Of a stretch of DNA of 10,090 bases, positions 1-7,026 are shown one piece after another. A model generated the notes under the pieces. That model worked only from the letters and a program-made list of their open reading frames with translations. It made no database searches and had not been told where the DNA came from. Position numbers and translations under genes: made by a program. Numbering within the stretch: position 1 is the stretch's first letter; each line of letters opens with the position of its first letter. The DNA is from Alphaproteobacteria bacterium UBA4588 (GTDB lineage Bacteria; Pseudomonadota; Alphaproteobacteria; Puniceispirillales; Puniceispirillaceae): NCBI GenBank assembly GCA_002387605.1, contig DGJU01000079.1:1-10090 (forward strand), given 5' to 3'.

Positions 1-1
1 T

Positions 2-28
2 ATGGGCATGAAACGACAGAGGAGATAA
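2..28 (+). CDS. Possible 3' end of an upstream gene (partial)
   Basis: Frame 2 is open from the left edge and ends at a TAA at 26-28, giving a short basic tail, MGMKRQRR. The stop lies 2 bases before the ATG of the next small gene, and its last codons overlap that gene's Shine-Dalgarno sequence, as in a tightly packed operon. Because a DctP protein follows, the upstream gene could be a TRAP permease subunit, whose C-terminus is often short and basic. That is inference from context: eight residues cannot identify a family. Frame 1 is also open to the left edge, so the following small ORF could in principle be the end of a longer protein instead. Confidence 0.3.
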   Translation: MGMKRQRR

Positions 29-30
29 TT

Positions 31-153
31 ATGAGTTCAGAATCCCGCGACGATCAGGTTCATTCATATGGTATATGGGCTTGGGCTGTTGGTCTAAGTT
101 TTGGGGTGGCGCTTACCTGGTTTATGTTTCATCTGGCCGATGGGTTTCACTAA
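31..153 (+). CDS. Small single-span membrane protein in a TRAP operon
   Basis: This is a 40-residue ORF with a good ribosome site (AGAGGAG at 18-24, six bases before the ATG). The first 13 residues are polar and acidic (SSESRDDQ). They are followed by one hydrophobic, Trp-rich span at about residues 14-35 (IWAWAVGLSFGVALTWFMF) and a short tail, ADGFH. This predicts one transmembrane helix and no signal peptide cleavage. It lies 30 bases before the dctP start on the same strand, with no terminator between, so it is probably co-transcribed with the transporter. It is far too small to be a DctQ subunit, which has four spans. A role as an accessory or assembly peptide of the permease is inference. 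I do not recognise a named family. Confidence 0.6.
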   Translation: MSSESRDDQVHSYGIWAWAVGLSFGVALTWFMFHLADGFH

Positions 154-183
154 AATCTAATTTTTCATGGGAGGAATAAAAAC

Positions 184-1203
184 ATGAAAAAGTTACTTAC
201 AGGCGTTTTAGCAAGTGCACTTGTTATGACTGCAGCAGTTGCAGACGCAAAAACACTAAAATTCCAGATCAGCTCAAAGTCGGGTGACTGGGCATATAAT
301 TATCTAACAGAAGGTTGGAAGCAGCTTGATGTGGTCACCGATGGTGGCCTCAAAATGGATGTTCTTGCAACCAAGGCTGTTGTGCCTCACCGTGAAACGA
401 TTGATGCTGTTGCAAATGGCATTCTAGATGGTGATATGAACGCAATTGCTTATTTTGCGGGTCGTGACCCTGCTTTTGCTATCATGGGCGATTTAATCGC
501 AGGTTATGATACGCCTGACCAGTATGCAGAATATTGCATGAATGGTGGCGGCAAGGAAATGCTTCAGAAGATCTATGATACGCTGATGCCAAATAAGATT
601 CACGTTCTTGGATGTGGCCCTTATGGTAAGGAAGCATTTGTATCAACAGTGCCAATTCGCGGCGTTGCTGACCTTAAAGGTCTAAAAATTCGTTCACCAG
701 AAGGCCTTGCAGCTGACGTATTCCGTCGTGCAGGCGCGTCCCCATCATCAATCCCGTTCTCAGAAGTCTATACATCACTTGAGAAGGGCATTGTTGATGC
801 CGCCGATGCTTCTGTTTACATCAATAACCATGCCTCAGGGATGCACAAAATTGCGAAATATCCGCTCTACCCGGGTATTCACTCAATGGCAAACATCCAG
901 ACAATCATCAATAAGCGTGTTTGGGATTCACTGTCAGACTCAGAGAAGGCAGCAATGGAAACTCTGACTTATTCAGTCTGGGCAAGCATGCTTCGTGATT
1001 CACGTCTTGATGGCCTTGACCAAGTTGCAAAAGATAAAGCAGCTGGTGATTTGGAAATTATTGATTGGTCAACAGTAGAGCGTAAGAAATTCCGCGAAAT
1101 TGCTGTTGCAGCATGGTACGATTTTGCTGGTAAGAGCCCACTTGCAAAAGAAGCTCTTGATTCAAACCTATCTTACATGCGCAAGATTGGTCTTATCGAC
1201 TAA
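184..1203 (+). CDS. dctP: TRAP transporter solute-binding protein, DctP family
   Basis: This is the periplasmic solute-binding protein of a tripartite ATP-independent transporter; it captures a substrate, usually an organic acid, for a DctQM permease. A Sec signal peptide is clear: MKK, a hydrophobic core, then ADA before Lys23. The mature protein has the DctP pattern: a beta strand after cleavage (TLKFQISS), a region around residues 70-95 in which a binding surface is expected, and the diagnostic block LKGLKIRSPEG, whose Arg170 matches the arginine that clamps substrate carboxylates in this family. PFSEVYTSLEKGIVDAAD follows. Length (339) is normal. The start is fixed by GGGAGGA at 169-175. 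Arginine is written almost only as CGT/CGC, which suits a highly expressed gene. The substrate is not evident; the nearby hydroxypyruvate isomerase-like gene hints at a sugar-acid or hydroxy-acid. Confidence 0.92.
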   Translation: MKKLLTGVLASALVMTAAVADAKTLKFQISSKSGDWAYNYLTEGWKQLDVVTDGGLKMDVLATKAVVPHRETIDAVANGILDGDMNAIAYFAGRDPAFAIMGDLIAGYDTPDQYAEYCMNGGGKEMLQKIYDTLMPNKIHVLGCGPYGKEAFVSTVPIRGVADLKGLKIRSPEGLAADVFRRAGASPSSIPFSEVYTSLEKGIVDAADASVYINNHASGMHKIAKYPLYPGIHSMANIQTIINKRVWDSLSDSEKAAMETLTYSVWASMLRDSRLDGLDQVAKDKAAGDLEIIDWSTVERKKFREIAVAAWYDFAGKSPLAKEALDSNLSYMRKIGLID

Positions 1204-1245
1204 TCATCTATTCGCTTTTCTGTGAATAGTTATGATATCTTTAGT

Positions 1246-1274
1246 ACAGGCGGTCTTCGGGCCGCCTGTTTTTT
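1246..1274 (+). terminator. Intrinsic terminator after dctP
   Basis: An 8-bp perfect stem (ACAGGCGG at 1246-1253 pairing with CCGCCTGT at 1262-1269) is extended by a T-G wobble and a C-G pair that close a TTCG loop at 1256-1259. This is the very stable cUUCGg tetraloop. Six T residues run from 1269 to 1274. The hairpin lies 43 bases after the dctP stop and should end the TRAP transcript, or pass only a fraction of it into the next gene. Confidence 0.92.
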
Positions 1275-1330
1275 CATGATAACCATTTTTATATGGCCAT
1301 TTTTTTCATGTCTTATCGGAGCACTTCTAC

Positions 1331-2125
1331 ATGACATCTAGACCATCTGACTTTAGCCTGCCTTTTTCAGCCAATCTTGGCTTCCTCTGGACAGAGCATG
1401 CGCTGCCCGATGCTATTCGCGCCGCCGCCGCCGCTGGGTTTGGCGCGGTGGAATGTCACTGGCCGTATGATGTGGATGCTGCTGAAATCAAACAGGTGCT
1501 CGCAGAAACAGGACTTCCTATGCTGGGTCTCAATACCCGCCGCGGGGATGTTGCGGCTGGTGATAATGGTGTGTGTGCCATTCCGGGGCGTGAGGCTGAA
1601 GCACGGGCTGTGATTGATGAAGCAATTGGCTATGCCGGCGCTATTGGGTGCCGCAATGTGCATGTGATGGCAGGCAAGACGGCGGTTGATTCTGCTAGTA
1701 CGGCCTGTTTTGTTGAAAATCTAAAATATGCGGCAGACAAGGCAGATGCTGCTGGTTGCGGCCTGCTGATTGAACCGCTGAATACCCGAGATGCCGCAGG
1801 CTATTTCCTTACCTCACTTGAACAGGCTGCCGATATTCTGGATAAGGTAGGGCGCCCTTCTGTGAAAATTATGTTTGATTGCTATCACATTCAGATCATG
1901 CAAGGTGACCTTGTTATGCGGGCACGTGCCTTTGCAGATATGATAGGCCATATCCAGTTTGCTGGTGTACCAGACAGAGGCGAGCCAGACAAAAGTGAGA
2001 TTGATTATAGCTTTGTGCTGCCGCAATTATGCGAAGACGGCTATGATAGCTTTTTGGGCGCAGAATACCGGCCAAGGACAACAACAGATGCAGGCCTTGG
2101 CTGGATGGAGCGGTTTCGCCGCTAG
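1331..2125 (+). CDS. hyi: Hydroxypyruvate isomerase family protein (AP-endonuclease-2-like TIM barrel)
   Basis: This is a cytosolic TIM-barrel sugar isomerase of 264 residues, close to the roughly 258 usual for Hyi/OtnI. Family blocks appear in order: SANLGFLWTE near the N-terminus, AVECHWPY, LNTRRGD with GDNGVCAIPGREAEAR, NVHVMAG, LLIEPLNTRD with Glu148, MFDCYHIQIMQGDL with Asp183 and His186, GHIQFAGVPDRGEPD with Gln209, and GAEYRPR with Glu245. Glu148 and Glu245 fit the paired catalytic/metal glutamates of the family; Asp183 and Gln209 fit the other metal ligands. Members interconvert hydroxypyruvate and tartronate semialdehyde (glyoxylate/glycerate metabolism) or act on 2-oxo-tetronates. 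Sequence alone does not separate these. A modest GGAG lies at 1318-1321. The gene sits after the TRAP terminator and may have its own promoter in the short gap. Confidence 0.85.
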   Translation: MTSRPSDFSLPFSANLGFLWTEHALPDAIRAAAAAGFGAVECHWPYDVDAAEIKQVLAETGLPMLGLNTRRGDVAAGDNGVCAIPGREAEARAVIDEAIGYAGAIGCRNVHVMAGKTAVDSASTACFVENLKYAADKADAAGCGLLIEPLNTRDAAGYFLTSLEQAADILDKVGRPSVKIMFDCYHIQIMQGDLVMRARAFADMIGHIQFAGVPDRGEPDKSEIDYSFVLPQLCEDGYDSFLGAEYRPRTTTDAGLGWMERFRR

Positions 2126-3060
2126 GGCGTGTCGGCGCGCTGGGCACGGCTTTTCTCAAGAGCATGTTCGCGCATCAGCACATACAAGCCCGACGTCACG
2201 ATAATCCCCATCCCGATAAAGCTAGTAGTGTTTGGCAGATCGCTAAAGACAATAAGACCAAAAATAGTTGCCGAAACAAGCTCTAGATATTGTAGTGGGC
2301 CCAAAATCGTGACCGGGCAGAACCGGAATGCATAGGTTAAAAACATATGTGCAATGGTTGCTGTTAGCCCAACGCCCGCCAGCAGTAGCATATCATAGAA
2401 TGATGGCCAGACAGGGTCGAGATATGCATTTCCGCTTCCCTCATAGATAATGATAACTGGCACGATAATAAGAGCCGCTGCGATAGATGTATTGAGCTGA
2501 AGGGTAATCGGCGAGATATGTTGCGCCATCTTGCGGGTTAGAAGCAGGTAGAACGCAAAGCAAACCGCTGTTCCGATGGGAAACAGAGAGGCAAATCCTA
2601 TCGTGTCATATTGTGGCTGAATAACAAGCAAAGCACCGGAAAACCCAACGCCGCAGGCACTAAGGCGTCGCCAGCCAAGCTTCTCTTTTAATAAAACAGC
2701 CGCAAGAAGAAGTAAGATAAAAGGCTCAACAAAAAAGATAGCAAGCGCATCTGCAAGCGGCAGGTCGCGCAAAGCAGCAAAAAAGAGACTGGAGGCGCTC
2801 AGAATAAGCGCGCCACGTGTCAGATATAACAGGCTTTCTGAACCTGATGGCAAGAGCCGCCCGCCAAACCATAAGGCAAAGGGCAGAATAATCACAATCT
2901 GCACAACAAATCGTGAAGCAGAGATCTGAAACAAAGGAATAGTTTCCCCTGCAAGCTTGGCAAAAACATCAATTGTTGGACCAAAAACAACAAAGCCAAG
3001 CATCAGAAGAATACCAAGAACAGGACGCATCATAGCGTTATGGGTGGCTTGTATAGACAC
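2122..3060 (-). CDS. EamA/DMT-superfamily transporter
   Basis: This is an inner-membrane transporter of 312 residues with the expected ten hydrophobic spans arranged as two EamA repeats (about residues 13-147 and 158-295). Typical repeat-end blocks are visible: AALRDLPLADALAIFFVEP with LLKEKLGWRR in the first repeat, and AFRFCPVTILGPLQYLELV in the second. Such proteins mostly export metabolites (amino acids, nucleotides, S-adenosylmethionine-like compounds); the substrate here cannot be read from sequence. The start used is GTG (complement of 3058-3060), preceded only by a weak AGAAG. Two ATG codons at residues 10-11 (complement of 3028-3033) are possible alternatives but have no better ribosome site. 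Its TAG stop overlaps the hyi TAG in a shared CTAG. It is divergent from the MFS gene. Confidence 0.85.
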   Translation of the reverse strand: MSIQATHNAMMRPVLGILLMLGFVVFGPTIDVFAKLAGETIPLFQISASRFVVQIVIILPFALWFGGRLLPSGSESLLYLTRGALILSASSLFFAALRDLPLADALAIFFVEPFILLLLAAVLLKEKLGWRRLSACGVGFSGALLVIQPQYDTIGFASLFPIGTAVCFAFYLLLTRKMAQHISPITLQLNTSIAAALIIVPVIIIYEGSGNAYLDPVWPSFYDMLLLAGVGLTATIAHMFLTYAFRFCPVTILGPLQYLELVSATIFGLIVFSDLPNTTSFIGMGIIVTSGLYVLMREHALEKSRAQRADTP

Positions 3061-3201
3061 AGGAATGAGACACTTCTTTCATAACTTCGCTGTACGGGCA
3101 GTCGTTCCGGTATAGCTGAAATCGGTAGGATGTAAATGTGGATTATGCTAACTCTAATAGCCTTAGTCCGTAATGTACTGTTTTCCTAGCAGGTGATTTT
3201 T
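3061..3201. promoter_or_regulatory. Divergent intergenic region between the DMT and MFS transporter genes
   Basis: This 141-bp gap separates two divergently transcribed transporter genes and must hold the start signals for both unless they are read from afar. It is AT-rich near the MFS gene (GATTATGCTAACTCTAATAG at 3141-3160), where a -10-like element is plausible, but I see no convincing paired -35/-10. I found no clear operator palindrome and no hairpin. The call is positional. Confidence 0.35.
3191..3196 (+). promoter_or_regulatory. Ribosome binding site that sets the MFS start
   Basis: AGGTGA lies five bases before the ATG at 3202. The longer reading starts at the GTG inside this same element (3193-3195), which would leave that start without its own ribosome site. 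The ATG at 3202 is therefore the better start. Confidence 0.7.
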
Positions 3202-4455
3202 ATGACTTCCTTTTCTTTGTCTTCATGGCGCCGCCCAGAAATTCTGTTGATGGTGATGGCGGGCGCCATGCCGATTGCCTTCTGGTCTTGGTCTGTTCTG
3301 TTGAATAATTTCACGATTGAGTTCGCCAATTTTACCGGCCGTGAAATTGGGATATTACAGTCGCTGCGCGAAGTGCCTGGCTTTTTATCGTTTCTGGTTG
3401 TTTATCTGCTTCTGGTGATTGCAGAACAAAGGCTGGCCCTTCTGGCGCTTGGTATATTGGGTGCTGGGGTTGCGATGACGGGATATTTTCCGACAGTCAT
3501 CGGGCTTTATATCACAACGGTTATCTCCTCAATTGGCTTTCACTATTATGAAGCCTGCAACCAGTCTTTGACCTTGCAGTGGCTCGATAAGAAGACAGCG
3601 CCAGAAACGATGGGGAAAATCTATGGCGTTGGCGCCTTCACCCAGCTGCTTACGCTTAGTGTTATTCTGTGTGTCTATATGGCGGGTGTTGGCTCGTTCT
3701 CATGGGAAGCGCTTGCCGGCACTGATGGCCTTGTGAACGATATTTCATCATACCAGCTCTTTTATGTTGGGGCAGGAATTGTCACTATCTTAATGGCGTT
3801 ATTTGCGTACATGGCATTTCCTCATTTTGGGGAGAAAGTCTTTCAGCGTCGCCAGATTATTCTGCGCAAACGATACTGGCTTTACTATGCGCTTACCTTT
3901 ATTGCAGGCGCGCGCCGGCAGATTTTTCTGGTTTTTGCTAGTTTCCTTATGGTGGAGAAATTTGGCTACTCGCTGGCGCAGATTACAGCATTATTTCTGT
4001 TAAATGCGGCCTTTAATATGTGGCTTGCCCCGCTGGTTGGTAAAATCATCGGCCGGGTAGGTGAGCGCGTTGCTCTTGTTGTTGAATATATAGGCCTCAT
4101 TATTGTGTTTATTGCCTATGCCTTTGTTGAAAGCGGCACAGTGGCAGCAGGGCTTTATGTAATTGACCATATGTTCTTTGCCTTTGCGATTGCTATCAAA
4201 ACCTACTTCCAAAAAATTGGCGCGCCTGAAGATATGGCAAGCACAGCAAGCGTTGCCTTTACGATTAATCATATTGCTGCTGTCGTGATCCCTGCGGCCT
4301 TTGGATTTATCTGGCTGATAAACCCATCTGCGGTATTTTTTGCCGGTGCTGCTATGGCGGCTCTCTCACTCATTCTATCTTTGAATGTGCCGCGTAACCC
4401 TGAAGAAGGCCATGAAGTTGTCTTTGGGCATCGTGGTGAACGGATTGCCGCATAA
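3202..4455 (+). CDS. Major facilitator superfamily (MFS) transporter
   Basis: This is a 417-residue inner-membrane protein with about twelve hydrophobic spans and a central polar, basic loop (FGEKVFQRRQIILRKR, roughly residues 210-225) dividing it into the two six-span halves usual for MFS. The second half has a degenerate motif A-like loop, GKIIGRVGER, at residues 280-289. Distinctive blocks in polar loops are SLREVPGF, GFHYYEACNQSL and AGARRQIFLVFASF; I do not tie them to a known substrate. The ATG at 3202 was chosen because AGGTGA sits five bases upstream; the alternative GTG start adds three residues. The gene is single, divergent from the DMT gene and convergent with the small exported-protein gene. 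No clear terminator follows. Confidence 0.85.
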   Translation: MTSFSLSSWRRPEILLMVMAGAMPIAFWSWSVLLNNFTIEFANFTGREIGILQSLREVPGFLSFLVVYLLLVIAEQRLALLALGILGAGVAMTGYFPTVIGLYITTVISSIGFHYYEACNQSLTLQWLDKKTAPETMGKIYGVGAFTQLLTLSVILCVYMAGVGSFSWEALAGTDGLVNDISSYQLFYVGAGIVTILMALFAYMAFPHFGEKVFQRRQIILRKRYWLYYALTFIAGARRQIFLVFASFLMVEKFGYSLAQITALFLLNAAFNMWLAPLVGKIIGRVGERVALVVEYIGLIIVFIAYAFVESGTVAAGLYVIDHMFFAFAIAIKTYFQKIGAPEDMASTASVAFTINHIAAVVIPAAFGFIWLINPSAVFFAGAAMAALSLILSLNVPRNPEEGHEVVFGHRGERIAA

Positions 4456-4502
4456 GCCGGGCTAACAGCCTTCTGCGAACCTAAATCTGGAAAGGAAGGG
4501 TA

Positions 4503-4898
4503 TTACCAGAATTGGCAGGTTGCTGACACGCGTCTATTTGGTTGTGAGTCAACATAATCCTGACCGGGCTTTGCAAATCTGTAGCGCATCCCCCAAGAGG
4601 GTTTGTCAAAGTTTACAATTGTATCACCCCAGATAAGTTTCCCGCGGTGACGATGTTTTGCAACCTGTCAAAATGCTTCGTTATTGCCCATCCTAAAAGT
4701 CTGCTTTTCATTGGTTGGGCACCATGTTTTCCACTCTTGATTGCTTTTTCTGACAAAAACCTCTTTGGTGAAAAAGCCTTCAAGTTTGAAATAACGAATT
4801 CCTAACCCTTTTACTTTGCATTCAATCGTTGTGGTTGCAAGTGTTGGCGTTGAGATGATTGCTGAAAGACACAAGCATAGGAGTAAAGTCCGAAACAT
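4503..4898 (-). pseudogene. Small exported protein gene interrupted by one in-frame TGA
   Basis: Read from the ATG at 4898-4896, the frame stops at a TGA (complement of 4668-4670) after 76 codons, but then stays open for 54 codons to a TAA at 4505-4503. The continuation looks like protein: QVAKHRHRGKLIWGDTIVNF, then a stretch with SWGMRYRFAKPG, ending in CQFW. Without the TGA the product would be 131 residues: a signal peptide (cleavage after Ala21) and a mature domain of about 110 residues, rich in aromatic and basic residues, with Cys27, Cys60 and Cys128. One nonsense change (for example TGG or CGA to TGA), a sequencing error or readthrough would each explain this. No frameshift is needed. 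I do not recognise the family. It lies convergent to the MFS gene and divergent from the FadB-like gene. Confidence 0.6.
4668..4898 (-). CDS. Hypothetical exported protein, N-terminal part before the in-frame stop
   Basis: This is the 76-residue product if the TGA acts as a normal stop. It has a typical Sec signal peptide: Arg3, hydrophobic residues 5-16, and a TLA site before Thr22. The mature segment is about 55 residues with TIECKVKG, LEGFFTKEVFVRK and WKTWCPTNE, mostly beta-like alternation and two cysteines (27 and 60). The ribosome site is poor (only TAAGATAG just before the ATG) and the upstream DNA is AT-rich. The piece ends in mid-domain when compared with the open continuation downstream, so it is more likely a truncated product than a complete protein. 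No function is proposed. Confidence 0.5.
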   Translation of the reverse strand: MFRTLLLCLCLSAIISTPTLATTTIECKVKGLGIRYFKLEGFFTKEVFVRKSNQEWKTWCPTNEKQTFRMGNNEAF

Positions 4899-5086
4899 CT
4901 ATCTTAATCTGAAATAAATAATTTAAAAAAAGCCTACCCTTAATAAATGAAACCTTGCTACCTTAGTCAATATTTTTGCTGATACATCAGGCATATATCA
5001 ATCTGCTTTTTTTTATAAATAAGATAATAAAAATCGTGAAACACTAAAACAGTTACGCGCTACCAGGGAGCGTATGGGGAGAGAAA
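4899..5086. promoter_or_regulatory. AT-rich divergent intergenic region upstream of the FadB-like gene
   Basis: This 188-bp gap lies between the small exported-protein gene (minus) and the FadB-like gene (plus) and should contain both promoters. It is markedly AT-rich, with a T run at 5007-5014 followed by TATAAA (5014-5019) and GATAAT (5023-5028), either of which could be a -10 element for the plus-strand gene. No well-spaced -35 partner was found, so no exact promoter is claimed. The 3' end holds GGGGAGAG (5077-5084), the ribosome site for the ATG at 5087. Confidence 0.4.
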
Positions 5087-7003
5087 ATGGATTACGTGCA
5101 TTGGCAGTTTGACAAGGATGAAGACGGCACTGGCTGGATGGTGATGAATGTTGAGGGTAGTTCGGTCAATATTCTAAAACGGTCTGTTATCGAAGAAATG
5201 TCAGCGCTTGTCTCGGAAATTGAAGCAGATGATAGCCTAACAGGTCTTTGTTTTATCTCTGGCAAGCCGGGCGGATATGTCTATGGCGCTGATATAAACG
5301 AATTCTCTATTCTGCAAACCGAAGCTGAAGTTGCTGAATTAATGGATCTGGCACATGGCGTTTTTGCCCGCCTTGAAGCGCTGTCACTTCCCACCGCAAC
5401 GGGTATAAATGGCATTGCTGTTGGCGGGGGGCTTGAAATAGCTCTGCCGTTTGGCCGGATTGTTGCTATCGATAGTCCGCGCACACAGCTTGGGTTCCCA
5501 GAGGTCAGTCTTGGTATTATGCCGGGCTATGGCGGCACAGGCCGCGCTGTTCGCCGCATTGGTGTCGCCCGCACGCTGGAGATGGTACTGACCGGCCGCA
5601 TGGTGCGCGCCACTGAAGCTCTGGAATGGGGGCTTGTTGATGCGTTAGTTGGCAATGAGGATATGTTGCGTGGCGCGCTGAAGGATATGCTAACACTTGA
5701 GGCTCCAGAGGCAGTGCAGGAAACAGCTGAAGATATTACAGCGGCGCTCTCAGCTGCTGAAGATAAATATCTTAGCCGTGCACACCGCTATCAGGACCCT
5801 ACACCGTTCAGAATTCTGGACCATTACAGGGCTGTGAGTTGTGATGCACAGAAGCTAACGGCAACCGAACGCGACAGCTTCCCAAACATGTTGCTATCTG
5901 AAACCAGTGTTCATTTGCGGCGTGTCTTTCAGATGACAGATGCTGTGCGTAAATCAGCGCGCGGCGATAGTAAAATTCAGACAGTTCATGTGATTGGGGC
6001 TGGCACTATGGGCGGCGATATTGCGGCTGTTGCAGCAATGCAAGGCTTTGATGTGACGCTAACAGACCGTGATGGTGCGGCTATTGATGCAGCTTTGGTG
6101 CGCGCTACCGCGTTGTATGAGCGCCGCATTAAGGATGATACAAAACGTGCAGCAGCCCAAGCCCGCCTGACAGGTGATAAGGCAGGAGCCGGTGTAAAGG
6201 TTGCTGATATTATCATTGAAGCTGTGGCTGAAAATCTGGATATCAAAAAAATTGTATTTGCCGCAGTAGAAGCAGATGCCAAGCCGGATGCTATTCTTGC
6301 AACAAACACATCTTCTATTCAGATTGAAGATATTGCTGAAGGCCTTTCCTCGCCGGAACGTCTTATCGGGCTGCATTTCTTTAACCCTGTTCCGGTTCTG
6401 CCGTTGGTTGAGGTCATTGCCGGCGCTCTCTCTGATGAGAGCTTCCTTGAACGTGCAATGTATTTCTCAGGTCAGTTGAAGAAGATGCCCGTGCGCTGTA
6501 AGTCAACCAAAGGCTTTTTGGTCAATCGTGCGCTTCTGCCCTATCTGTTCAAAGGTATAGCTGAGATGGTTGCTGGCACACCGGCCGATAAGATTGATGA
6601 AGCATTAGTAAGGTTCGGGATGCCGATGGGGCCGATTGAGCTTGCCGATCAGGTTGGTCTTGATGTGTGCCGCGATGTTGGTCTGGTTCTAGGAATGCCG
6701 GAGGCTGCGGCCACGGCCCTTGAAGATAAGCTAGCGGCTGGCACATTGGGCCGAAAGACAGGCTCAGGCTTTTATGATTGGGATGGTAAGAAAGCGGTGC
6801 GCCCCCGCGCATCATATGATGTACAGGAACTTGAGGCACTTGCAGAAACATTGCTGGCGCCAATGGTCGAAAAATGCCGGACAGCTGTATCAGAAGGTAT
6901 TGTTGCAAACCGTGATGATGCTGATTTTGGCTGTATTATGGGTATCGGTTTCCCGCGCTTCCGCGGCGGCCCGCTCGGATGGGCAGATTATCCGCGCAGC
7001 TAA
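5087..7003 (+). CDS. FadB/FadJ-like enoyl-CoA hydratase / 3-hydroxyacyl-CoA dehydrogenase
   Basis: This two-domain beta-oxidation enzyme hydrates trans-2-enoyl-CoA and oxidises the 3-hydroxyacyl-CoA with NAD. The crotonase domain (about 1-190) has GADI (67-70) and GGGLE for the oxyanion hole, and both catalytic glutamates, Glu117 and Glu139 (FPEVSLGIMPG). The dehydrogenase domain has the Rossmann motif GAGTMG at 304-309, the TNTSS block, and the catalytic pair His430 (GLHFFNPVPV) and Glu442, spaced 12 apart as in FadB. GFLVNR and GRKTGSGFYDW follow. At 638 residues it is short: the tail after GFPRFRGGP is only about eight residues, whereas FadB (about 730) continues for some 70 more. No hidden continuation exists, as a terminator follows within 30 bases. 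Both active sites look complete. It probably works with the thiolase encoded opposite. Confidence 0.9.
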   Translation: MDYVHWQFDKDEDGTGWMVMNVEGSSVNILKRSVIEEMSALVSEIEADDSLTGLCFISGKPGGYVYGADINEFSILQTEAEVAELMDLAHGVFARLEALSLPTATGINGIAVGGGLEIALPFGRIVAIDSPRTQLGFPEVSLGIMPGYGGTGRAVRRIGVARTLEMVLTGRMVRATEALEWGLVDALVGNEDMLRGALKDMLTLEAPEAVQETAEDITAALSAAEDKYLSRAHRYQDPTPFRILDHYRAVSCDAQKLTATERDSFPNMLLSETSVHLRRVFQMTDAVRKSARGDSKIQTVHVIGAGTMGGDIAAVAAMQGFDVTLTDRDGAAIDAALVRATALYERRIKDDTKRAAAQARLTGDKAGAGVKVADIIIEAVAENLDIKKIVFAAVEADAKPDAILATNTSSIQIEDIAEGLSSPERLIGLHFFNPVPVLPLVEVIAGALSDESFLERAMYFSGQLKKMPVRCKSTKGFLVNRALLPYLFKGIAEMVAGTPADKIDEALVRFGMPMGPIELADQVGLDVCRDVGLVLGMPEAAATALEDKLAAGTLGRKTGSGFYDWDGKKAVRPRASYDVQELEALAETLLAPMVEKCRTAVSEGIVANRDDADFGCIMGIGFPRFRGGPLGWADYPRS

Positions 7004-7026
7004 TTGATAAGGGGTATTACGATGGC

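Noticed and set aside
1284..1297. ATGGCCAT palindrome followed by T run near 1293-1307 as a second terminator
   Set aside because: The stem would be only four pairs with no loop; it is not a credible hairpin beside the strong one at 1246-1274.
3193..3195. GTG start for the MFS transporter
   Set aside because: This GTG is part of the AGGTGA ribosome site for the ATG at 3202 and has no ribosome site of its own.
4668..4670. The in-frame TGA read as tryptophan (alternative code) or selenocysteine
   Set aside because: All other genes use TGG for Trp and have no internal TGA, and the dehydrogenase gene at 8358 uses TGA (followed by TAA) as its stop. I saw no convincing SECIS-type hairpin directly after the codon, and the protein is not a recognisable redox selenoprotein.
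5986..6309. 107-codon minus-strand open frame, with an overlapping 105-codon one at 6059-6376
   Set aside because: Both are antisense to the Rossmann domain of the FadB-like gene, are Ala/Ser- or Cys/Asn-biased as expected of reverse reading, and lack start signals.
6549..6908. 119-codon open frame on the minus strand inside the FadB-like gene
   Set aside because: It lies wholly opposite a gene with intact conserved motifs, its translation is Pro/Gln/His-rich and resembles no fold, and it has no ribosome site. It is a shadow of the real frame.
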